Assembly: GCA_021372055.1 (NCBI GenBank)
Contig: JAJFVB010000091.1
Span: forward strand, 1 to 41,957
Direction: 5' to 3'
Origin: Desulfobacteraceae bacterium
Lineage (GTDB): Bacteria > Desulfobacterota > Syntrophobacteria > Syntrophobacterales > Syntrophobacteraceae
DNA: 41,957 nt
Shown here: in pieces, positions 35,226 through 41,957 of the stretch
Position numbering within the stretch: position 1 is the first letter of the stretch
How the letters are laid out: each line of letters begins with the position of its first letter
Notes under the pieces: generated by a model
The model's database searches: none
Told to the model about the DNA's origin: nothing
Seen by the model: the letters and a program-made list of their open reading frames with translations, nothing else
Translations under genes and position numbers: made by a program

Positions 35226-37022
35226 ATGTCATTTTGCGGTATGGTCGGCCACAAGGATGCAAAACTTGCCCTGATACTGAACCTGATCGATCCGGGAATC
35301 GGCGGCGTTCTGCTCATCGGAGACAAGGGAACGGGAAAGTCCGCATTGGCTCGCTCCGTCGCCGCACTGCTGCCCGCCCGGATGCCCTATGTGGAAGTCC
35401 CGTTAAATGTAACGGAGGATGCTCTCCTGGGAGGGGTCGATCTTGACGAGGCCGTGAGGACGGGACGGCGGATCTTCCATCCCGGCCTTCTGGCGCGGGC
35501 GCAGGGCGGGATGCTCTATGTCGATGAGATCAATCTGCTCAATATCGATATCGTGAACCTGATCCTCAGCAATCGCTCGCTTGGTCCCGGATTCACGCTG
35601 GTTGCGAGCATGAATCCGGAGGAGGGGCCGATCTCGCCCAAGCTGATCGACCACTTCGGCCTGTGCGCTCTGTTTGAGACATCGCGTGATCTCGAAACAA
35701 AGTGCAGAGTTTTGAGGCGTGCCGGGCAGGAGTGTGCCGGTGCGAACCGCTTTGCGCGATTCGATCTGATTCTGAAAAGAAGGATTGTCCTTGCCGGTGA
35801 ATCGCTGAAACAGGTCGTGATGCCTGCCGAACTCCGAGCGGAAGTCGTCGATGCGTGCCTCCAAACTGGAGTCGAGGGGCATCGAGGGGATATCTCGCTT
35901 GAAAGAAGCGCGCGTTCCTATGCCGCTTTTTGCGGCGCGATCACCGTCACCGCAAAACACCTTGAAAGAGTCTTGCCTCTCGCCCTCATTCACAGAAGAC
36001 GTGATGCGGCTTCCCCGGAAGAAGAGCATGCGCGCAGGGAACCGGAACCTCACGATCGTGAAGGAGAAAATCGGCGGGAACCACCGGATTCGAGCGGAAG
36101 CGAAACACAGGATCGTACATCCGGGGACGGCTCCGCCGAGACGGCGCTCAAGCCTCAACCCAGAGAAGGGCGGCCCAAGGAAGAGGTCTTTCAGGTTGGA
36201 GATGCCTTCGACGTCCGAAGGCTCCTCTTCGCAAGGGACCGCCTCGAACGGCGCTCATCCGGCAGGAGAACGAACAGCCGGTTTTCCGGAAAAGGCGGAC
36301 GATACGTCAAAAGCATGCTGCGCTCAAAGGCACGCGACATCGCAGTGGATGCCACCTTGAGGGCTGCCGCTCCCTGGCAGATCGCGAGGGGCCGAACCGG
36401 CAACGTCATTGTCCGTGATGAGGATGTGCGGTTCAAGCAACGCGAAAAGAAGATGGGGCACCTGGTTATCTTCGTGGTGGACTGTTCCGGTTCCATGGGA
36501 GCCAAGAAAAGGATGATCGAGACGAAGGGGGCGGTCCTTTCGCTACTCATGGACTGCTACCATAAGCGTGACAAGGTTGCATTGATCGCCTTCCGGAAAG
36601 ACCGTGCCGAGATTGTCCTGCCCCCTACAACCAGCGTCGACCTGGCGGCAAGAAAGCTCAGAGACATACCGGTAGGCGGCAAAACCCCGCTTGCGGCCGC
36701 CCTGATCACCACGCACAATCTCATGCGGCAGGTCCGGATAAAAGAGCCGCAGCTCAGGTTCATTGTGGCAATCGTAAGTGATGCGCGCGCCAATCAGGCG
36801 GTTTCAGACCTGCCCGTGCGTGAGGAAGTCGCAAAGTCGGCCGGGATTCTACGAGATATCGGGAATGCCGATTTTGTCGTTGTGGATACCGAGGACAAAT
36901 CGAATTTCATGCGTATGGACCTTGCCCGGAATCTCGCCCTTGATCTGGATGCCGATTACTTCACTACCGTTGACCTCAAGGCGGAGTACCTTGCAGGACT
37001 CCTTTCAAGCCGCAAACAGTAA
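35226..37022 (+). CDS. chlD: ChlD/BchD-type chelatase subunit (AAA+ plus VWA)
   Basis: Bridges ChlI and the large subunit, 598 residues. The N-terminal AAA+ domain has Walker A GDKGTGKS (32-39) and MLYVDEINLLNIDIVNL; both are intact, whereas ChlD/BchD of photosynthetic organisms often has a degraded ATP site. A charged, Pro-rich linker covers about 257-330. The VWA domain has the metal site DCSGSMG (Asp419, Ser421, Ser423) followed by VGGKTPLAAAL and a later VVDTEDK stretch. It starts at ATG 35226 after GGAGAAGCGG, 21 bases past chlI. It ends the apparent operon. Confidence 0.93.
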   Translation: MSFCGMVGHKDAKLALILNLIDPGIGGVLLIGDKGTGKSALARSVAALLPARMPYVEVPLNVTEDALLGGVDLDEAVRTGRRIFHPGLLARAQGGMLYVDEINLLNIDIVNLILSNRSLGPGFTLVASMNPEEGPISPKLIDHFGLCALFETSRDLETKCRVLRRAGQECAGANRFARFDLILKRRIVLAGESLKQVVMPAELRAEVVDACLQTGVEGHRGDISLERSARSYAAFCGAITVTAKHLERVLPLALIHRRRDAASPEEEHARREPEPHDREGENRREPPDSSGSETQDRTSGDGSAETALKPQPREGRPKEEVFQVGDAFDVRRLLFARDRLERRSSGRRTNSRFSGKGGRYVKSMLRSKARDIAVDATLRAAAPWQIARGRTGNVIVRDEDVRFKQREKKMGHLVIFVVDCSGSMGAKKRMIETKGAVLSLLMDCYHKRDKVALIAFRKDRAEIVLPPTTSVDLAARKLRDIPVGGKTPLAAALITTHNLMRQVRIKEPQLRFIVAIVSDARANQAVSDLPVREEVAKSAGILRDIGNADFVVVDTEDKSNFMRMDLARNLALDLDADYFTTVDLKAEYLAGLLSSRKQ

Positions 37023-37056
37023 CGTATCGGCCTCACGCGCAAGCGCGTATGGTCGC

Positions 37057-37090
37057 AGCGCCAAAATGAGCCGCTTCAAAAGCGTTCTTT
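37057..37090 (+). repeat. Intergenic repeat, copy B (internally deleted)
   Basis: AGCGCCAAAATGAGCCGC joins directly to TTCAAAAGCGTTCTT. Compared with copy C it lacks the middle of about 40 bases. The break lies between two GC-rich steps, consistent with a deletion inside the element. Confidence 0.6.
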
Positions 37091-37343
37091 GTGCATTTGG
37101 AATTCTCGAATGAGATTCGGCCTGTCGTCTCAAAAACATTCTTGACATCATCAGCGGCACCTGCTACCCAAAATGCATAGGCAATTTCTTGTCACCCTGT
37201 CTTCCAGACGGATTTAACAGCTAAAATTTGTAGCAGACCAGCACAATGGAACAATGTGGCAGATCGCACATATGAGGTGCGGCTGCGCTGCCATCCTCCT
37301 TCTCGACCTCGATCTCCAACCCGGCAGGATGAACCTGATCCAT

Positions 37344-37417
37344 AGCGCCAAAATGAGCCGCGAAGCGGCATGGGGGTGTGTGGGACGCAGCTCCACGCGC
37401 TTTTCAAAAGCGTTCTT
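37344..37417 (+). repeat. Intergenic repeat, copy C
   Basis: AGCGCCAAAATGAGCCGCG, AAGCGGCATGGGGGTGTG, then GCAGCTCCACGCGCTTTTC and AAAAGCGTTCTT. It matches copy A with few substitutions. It contains a GCCGC-GAA-GCGGC hairpin and a GCGCTTTTCAAAAGCG near-palindrome. It ends 58 bases before the TIR-CHAT-SIR2 start codon. Confidence 0.7.
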
Positions 37418-37474
37418 CGGTACATTCTTGAACGCAAATGCGTATAAGTTCTCATTGAAGAGGAGTAATCCGCT

Positions 37475-40057
37475 ATGTCTCAGCCCAGGATATTCATCAG
37501 CTACAGCCACCAGGATGCCGTATGGCTGCCCCGGCTCGAGACCCAGCTCGGAGTCCTCCAGCAGGAGGGCCTGATGCGGGCATGGAGCGATCGTGACCTC
37601 CATCCCGGCGACGATTGGCCCCAGGACCTGCTGGCTGCGATAAACGCCGCTGATATAGCCATTTTGCTCGTATCCGCCAATTTTTTGAATTCCGGCTTCA
37701 TAAGGCAGAAGGAGCTTCCTCTTCTGCTGGAAAGAAAGCGGCAGGGCAAGGTGAGAATCCTTCCCTTGGTGCTCACTCCCTGCCTCTGGGATGTCGTCAA
37801 GTCGTTCAAGGACCTTGAAGTCCGGCCTAAGGGCCGAACTGTTGTACAGGGCAATGATGCCGAACAGTTCGATGACTTCTACGGAATTGCCCACGAAGTG
37901 GTCAGGCTGCTTACTGAAGGTCCCGGCAAGAAAATCGAAGACGGTCCTCCAGGTGTCGGCGGTGAGCCTGGAGCGCCAAAACTGGTTCCCCGGGAGAACC
38001 GCTATGCGGTCCTGGAGGTGAGATTTACGCATCGGGAGTGGGACTTCTACGGCGTGGAGCTCAGCTTTACGCACTCGGGTTCATCAAGCCACGTCGACGC
38101 CCTAAGGTATTCCGTGCCTCTCGACGTAAAAAATCTGATCAGCGTCGACAATTACGCACAGTATGCCGCACGGCTCCGCAGCCTGATTTTTCCGGAAACA
38201 TTCCAGCAGGACCTGATCCAAAAGGCCAGCAATCTTGCCCGGGAGTTGGAGATACCGCTTTGCCTGCGCATTGCCATCAGCGGCTGCGCACGAGAGTTGG
38301 ATTGCTTGCCGTGGGAAGTCCTGACCTTGGGCAATCGATCCGAGAACGACCTCTCCTTCGAATCCACATGCCTGGTCCGCTATGCGGATAGCGATGTCCG
38401 GAGCTGGCGCCAAATCCAGCACCGGCCCAAAGGGCATCCCAAGGCGGTGGTTGTGGCGGGGCTCACGGACTTTTTCGACTCCTCGGTTCCACCTGCGGGC
38501 TATCCGGACTTGGCGGCCGAAGACGCCGGGTTGGCGGCTGAAGTGCTGGAAAAATGCAAAATAGAGGTAACCGGGGTGCATGGCTATCTCACGCCTGAGG
38601 CGCTCAATGCAAAGCTTTCCGAGACCGGCGCCGATATGGTCTATCTGTGCGTCGACCTTGTGGAAAATTCCGGGGTGGTTGACCCTGCGGCCCCGAACCG
38701 GTGGACGCAATTGGCGAGGAATCTGCCCGCTTCCGAATCGCTCAAGGGACTTGATCAGCTGCCGCGGCTGTTCGTGCTCAGCCCGATCCGTCGAGACGCG
38801 AATTCAGCCCCGTCGGCCCCGCCCCCCGAGTGCTGGCTGCCCGTCCTGCGCGAAGGGTTCGAACTCGCCCAGGCGGGCGTACTCGGTGTTCTTACCAATC
38901 AGGCTCCGATGGACCGGGGCGAGTGGCATTCTTTCCTAAGCACGTTTCTGCTCAATCTCGATCCACTCGGGAGGATGGACGGAGCGCTCCACGCATCCCG
39001 AATGGGTATGAAACCCGGAGGGCGGCAGTGGATTCCGGTGCTCATATCCTGTCTTCGCACGACACGGATCTGGTATGTGCCCCGTTTCACTGACGAGTCC
39101 AAATCGGCATTCACCTGGGAGACCCTCCTGTCAAAGATCAAGAAAGGCAAGTGCACCCCCATCCTGGGACCGGGACTGAACAGCACGGTTTCGAGAGTGC
39201 GCACCAAGATGGCGCTCTCCCTGGCGGAAACCTACCACTATCCCATGGCGTTCCACGAGCGGGTCAGCCTCCCGCAGGTCGCGCAGTATGTGTCAAGCGT
39301 TTATGGATCCGATCACTTTTGCAATAAATACGAAGATATACTCCGCGAGTTCGTACTGAGCCATTTCGCACCGCTTCTGGAATCCAGGCCTCAACCCGAA
39401 ATGCTGGACCGCATCCTTCAGGAGATCGGTGAAAAAGTTTTGGCGCAGAACCTCGAGGAGCCCCACAATATCCTGGCATCTCTTCCTTTTCCCATCTACC
39501 TGACAGCAGGTCTCAACCCCTTTTTGACCTGCGCCCTCCGGCGCGCCCCGGGCAAGACGCCCTGCGAGGAAGTGCTGGGGCTTGAAGAGCGGCAAAGAAA
39601 GCAGGTCGATTTCGATCCGGCCCCCGAAAAGCCCCTGGTTTATCATCTCTTCGGGCGTCTCAGCGAACTCAGGAATTGCGTGCTCACCGAAGACGACTAT
39701 TTCGACTTTCTTATCCATTTCTGGAAGGAAAAGGGCAACATTCCGACGGTAGTCCTCACAGCCTTGACCGACTCGAGCCTGCTTTTCCTTGGGTTCAAGA
39801 TGCACCACTGGGACTTCCGGGTGCTCTTCCGCACTTTCCTGGCGCAGGAAGGGCATCAGCTCCGCGGCGGCCAAATGCATATTGCGGTACAGATCGACCC
39901 GGATGACGACCAGATAGTCGAACCCGAACGGGCGCGGCAGTACCTGGAGAACTATTTCGCGAAATTCTCGGGAGCCAACATCAACGTCTACTGGGGTTCG
40001 GCGGAAGACTTCCTCAAGGAGCTCAAAAATCACTGGGACGGGAGAGGAGGCATATGA
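37475..40057 (+). CDS. TIR - degenerate CHAT - SIR2-like protein (conflict-system effector)
   Basis: 860 residues, soluble, three recognisable parts. TIR (1-145): RIFISYSHQD, BB-loop-like RDLHPGDDWPQD, and Glu80 in FIRQKEL at the usual catalytic position of NAD-cleaving TIRs. CHAT-like (about 176-535): hallmark LDCLPWEVL (276-284) and the AQAGVLGVLTNQAPMD strand-turn, but the protease His and Cys positions read MVYLCVDL and FVLSPIRRD, so it looks inactive. SIR2-like (about 552-790): nucleotide-loop-like ILGPGLNS, YLTAGLNPFL, VYHLFGRLSELRNCVLTEDDY (His724) and LLFLGFKMHHWDFRVLF. GAGGAG precedes the ATG. The stop overlaps the STAND NTPase start, so the two are made together. Defence is an inference from these domains. 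Confidence 0.85.
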   Translation: MSQPRIFISYSHQDAVWLPRLETQLGVLQQEGLMRAWSDRDLHPGDDWPQDLLAAINAADIAILLVSANFLNSGFIRQKELPLLLERKRQGKVRILPLVLTPCLWDVVKSFKDLEVRPKGRTVVQGNDAEQFDDFYGIAHEVVRLLTEGPGKKIEDGPPGVGGEPGAPKLVPRENRYAVLEVRFTHREWDFYGVELSFTHSGSSSHVDALRYSVPLDVKNLISVDNYAQYAARLRSLIFPETFQQDLIQKASNLARELEIPLCLRIAISGCARELDCLPWEVLTLGNRSENDLSFESTCLVRYADSDVRSWRQIQHRPKGHPKAVVVAGLTDFFDSSVPPAGYPDLAAEDAGLAAEVLEKCKIEVTGVHGYLTPEALNAKLSETGADMVYLCVDLVENSGVVDPAAPNRWTQLARNLPASESLKGLDQLPRLFVLSPIRRDANSAPSAPPPECWLPVLREGFELAQAGVLGVLTNQAPMDRGEWHSFLSTFLLNLDPLGRMDGALHASRMGMKPGGRQWIPVLISCLRTTRIWYVPRFTDESKSAFTWETLLSKIKKGKCTPILGPGLNSTVSRVRTKMALSLAETYHYPMAFHERVSLPQVAQYVSSVYGSDHFCNKYEDILREFVLSHFAPLLESRPQPEMLDRILQEIGEKVLAQNLEEPHNILASLPFPIYLTAGLNPFLTCALRRAPGKTPCEEVLGLEERQRKQVDFDPAPEKPLVYHLFGRLSELRNCVLTEDDYFDFLIHFWKEKGNIPTVVLTALTDSSLLFLGFKMHHWDFRVLFRTFLAQEGHQLRGGQMHIAVQIDPDDDQIVEPERARQYLENYFAKFSGANINVYWGSAEDFLKELKNHWDGRGGI

Positions 40058-41957
40058 TGAACAGGCCAAGCCCTTATGTGGGCCCTCGAGCCTTCAAGCC
40101 TGGCGAGATGCTGTACGGACGCGACAGGGAAGCGCTGGACCTCGTCAGACTGGTTGTCCCCGAGCGGATCGTGCTGCTCTATTCGCCCTCCGGGGCCGGC
40201 AAAACATCTCTTTTGACCGCCAAACTGATCTCGCATGACGAGTTGAAGGAACACAAATTCCAGATTCTCGGGCCGGCCCGCGTCTTCGGCCCGGCTGGTC
40301 TGGGATCGCCGTCGGATTCTTTTAATCCCTATGTGAGCAGCCTTATCCATGATTGGGAGGAAGGGTGCAAGGATGAGAAACTCACTGACCTGGGCGGAAT
40401 CGACCTGAGCGGGTACCTCGCGCAAAGGTCCTGGATACGGGAGGATCCCAACCCCAAGATGCTGATTTTGGACCAATTCGAGGAAATTCTCACGCACAAT
40501 CCCCTCGACAAGGAAAAGAAGCTGGAGTTTTTCCGGCAGCTGGGCACGGCCCTCCGGGACCGTAACCGATGGGCAATAATCGCCATGAAAGAGGAGTATA
40601 TCGCCGGTCTCGATCCCTACCTGCATCTCCTGCCCACCAGGCTTGCGGCCAGATATCGACTGGAGCTGCTCAGCCATGAACAGGCCGAGCAGGCGATAAA
40701 AGAGCCCGCCAAATCGGCGGGTGTCGTCTATCGGCCCGAGGCTCTGAAAAGGCTCGTCGGAGAACTGAGCACCGTCCATGAGCCCGGTGTCGACGTCTAC
40801 CATACGCCTTACATAGAGCCCCTCCACCTCCAGGTGGTCTGTGACGGTCTTTGGCAAAAACTGCCTGACGGCGCCACCGAGGTCGGTCCGAAGCTGATCG
40901 AAACGGCGGGCAACGTGAACGAAGCCCTTGGGGGGTACTACGGGGATGCGGTTCACGCGATTGCCCAAACCGTACAGGGTGAGGATGCGGGTGCCGTTGA
41001 GAGACGGATTCGAGACTGGTTCGAAAGCGAACTGATCTCGCCAACCGGTCTGCGCGATCAGCTCCAGCGGGGAGCGCAGACCACCGGGAGCCTCCCGAAC
41101 AATCTGATCGACGCGCTCGGGGGGCGATACCTCCTGCGGATGGAAATGCGTCGAGGGACGCAATGGTACGAGATCGCTCACGACCGGCTGGTCGAGGTGA
41201 TAAGGTCCAATAATCAGGCATGGTACGAAAGACAGGAAAAGGCCCTGCAAATCCTGGAAAACCAGGCGTCGAAGTGGCTGAAGCACCATGCGGCCGGAAG
41301 GTCTGCCGAAGCCGACGCGGAGCTCCTGGCCGGAGATACGCGGGTATTGGTGGAAGAATGGGCAAGGGACCATCCCGGCATTCTCAAGGATTCGGACAGA
41401 AGATTCCTGGCGGCTTCAGCCGCTCGCGAAATGAAGCAAAAAAATCTTCGATCGATGAAATGGGTTGTCGTAGCGGTGACGCTTCTCCTCCTTTTAACCC
41501 TTGTTTACATTATTGTGACCCAGAAGCGAAATTACAGGATCTTGGCACTACTAAACGATAAGAATGCCGAACTTTCCAGCAGTCTGACGAAAGTCAATAT
41601 GGAGCAGAAGCAGACAATTTCTCTGCTCGAAAAATCACGTAACGAAATGCGCGCCCATAAGCTCCTTGCCGATTCGGCACAGGCCCGCTGGAGGCTTAAT
41701 GATCATGAACTCGCGGCCCTGCTGGCGCTCCAGTCGGAGAGGTATGCGGCAAAGTTGAATAATCGCGAATTTAGCGCGCGGATTCTGGATAATCTGCGGA
41801 GCATCCTGCAACTCCGGCCCTTTATTCTGAGTCCGAAGCTTGACGGCCTGCCCGAAAAAGCCCGGAAGGGGGGCCTGCTGGATTTTTCCCCCGACGGCAG
41901 CTTTATTGCGGCGCAGTCAAATGAGAGCGAGTTCGAGGTACTGCCCCTGTTCGAGAG
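40054..41957 (+). CDS. nSTAND1 NTPase with membrane helix and start of WD40 repeats (3' end outside window)
   Basis: Signal-transducing ATPase; 634 codons are visible with no stop. The N-terminal PYVGPRAF and YGRDRE lead into an NTPase with P-loop SPSGAGKTS (44-52) and Walker B ILDQFEE (138-144), the pattern of the novel STAND family nSTAND1. Sensor and winged-helix regions follow (LEVIRSNN at the end of the NTPase part). A membrane helix spans about 469-491 (WVVVAVTLLLLLTLVYIIVT), then a coiled coil (AELSSSLTKVNMEQKQTI), a helical region (LAALLALQSERYA) and a first WD40-like strand, LLDFSPDGSFIA. The ATG overlaps the previous stop and follows GGAGAGGAGG. It is probably the sensor and regulator of the TIR-CHAT-SIR2 partner. 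Confidence 0.88.
   Translation, partial: MMNRPSPYVGPRAFKPGEMLYGRDREALDLVRLVVPERIVLLYSPSGAGKTSLLTAKLISHDELKEHKFQILGPARVFGPAGLGSPSDSFNPYVSSLIHDWEEGCKDEKLTDLGGIDLSGYLAQRSWIREDPNPKMLILDQFEEILTHNPLDKEKKLEFFRQLGTALRDRNRWAIIAMKEEYIAGLDPYLHLLPTRLAARYRLELLSHEQAEQAIKEPAKSAGVVYRPEALKRLVGELSTVHEPGVDVYHTPYIEPLHLQVVCDGLWQKLPDGATEVGPKLIETAGNVNEALGGYYGDAVHAIAQTVQGEDAGAVERRIRDWFESELISPTGLRDQLQRGAQTTGSLPNNLIDALGGRYLLRMEMRRGTQWYEIAHDRLVEVIRSNNQAWYERQEKALQILENQASKWLKHHAAGRSAEADAELLAGDTRVLVEEWARDHPGILKDSDRRFLAASAAREMKQKNLRSMKWVVVAVTLLLLLTLVYIIVTQKRNYRILALLNDKNAELSSSLTKVNMEQKQTISLLEKSRNEMRAHKLLADSAQARWRLNDHELAALLALQSERYAAKLNNREFSARILDNLRSILQLRPFILSPKLDGLPEKARKGGLLDFSPDGSFIAAQSNESEFEVLPLFE

Larger units (their letters stand above)
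37023..37474. other. 452-base intergenic region with repeats before the conflict locus
   Basis: No gene is supported. It contains repeat copies B and C (listed separately), a short ACGCGC/GCGCGT inverted repeat at 37034-37047, and an isolated TTGACA at 37142 with no good -10. TATAAG at 37443-37448 might be the -10 for the TIR-CHAT-SIR2 gene, with a weak -35. The AT-rich stretch 37170-37240 differs in base composition from the flanking genes. Confidence 0.4.

Noticed and set aside
37254-37574. Small open frame reading through repeat copy C
   Set aside because: It only translates the repeat and then runs out of frame into the TIR gene. A similar false peptide arises at copy A (20887), which reflects the shared repeat and not a protein family.

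Overview
The window reads as chromosome from an anaerobic, Gram-negative, high-GC bacterium. A sulfate-reducing or syntrophic member of the Desulfobacterota (Syntrophobacter-like) fits best. Pointers are a Tat-exported periplasmic-type [NiFe] hydrogenase, a TonB/outer-membrane receptor system, enhancer-dependent (sigma-54) regulation, multi-PAS sensor kinases and a CobN/ChlI/ChlD chelatase set. The assignment is inferred from gene content only. I saw no rRNA, tRNA, insertion sequence or CRISPR array.

Layout. (1) 1-4905: carbon metabolism, with the 3' part of class II fructose-bisphosphate aldolase, then glycogen phosphorylase and pyruvate kinase. (2) 5210-11425: three regulators, namely a soluble PAS hybrid histidine kinase, an NtrC/AlgB-type sigma-54 activator and a KinB-like membrane kinase. 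Between the last two lie three copies of a 15-bp palindrome and a near-perfect sigma-54 promoter. (3) 11422-20790: a potassium-uptake block. It holds a 27-codon membrane micropeptide, kdpF, kdpA, kdpB, kdpC, a kinase-less KdpD fused to a PTS EIIA domain, a membrane-anchored helical-bundle protein and kup. There is no kdpE and no full-length kdpD. (4) 20948-23603 (minus strand): hydrogenase small and large subunits behind a promoter with a perfect inverted-repeat operator. (5) 23944-37022: a TonB protein, TonB-dependent receptor, ABC importer (binding protein, permease, ATPase), CobN-type chelatase and ChlI/ChlD AAA+ subunits. A promoter, a folded leader and an intrinsic terminator precede them. 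(6) 37475-41957: a two-gene conflict (defence-type) locus, TIR-CHAT-SIR2 followed by nSTAND1-TM-WD40, the latter cut by the window end.

How the parts may work together. In the potassium block, the sigma-54 activator probably binds the palindromes and drives transcription of the KinB-like kinase and the Kdp genes behind it. The KdpD-EIIA fusion could feed phosphotransferase-system state into K+ uptake. The chelatase block looks like one import-and-process route: an outer-membrane receptor takes up a metal or tetrapyrrole complex, the ABC importer moves it inside, and the CobN-ChlI-ChlD machine inserts or removes the metal. The last locus joins NAD-targeting folds (TIR, SIR2) to a degenerate CHAT domain and a STAND NTPase, which suggests an abortive-infection or self/non-self response.

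Three related copies of a short intergenic repeat (20879, 37057, 37344) lie at the ends of the chelatase/hydrogenase region and just before the conflict locus.
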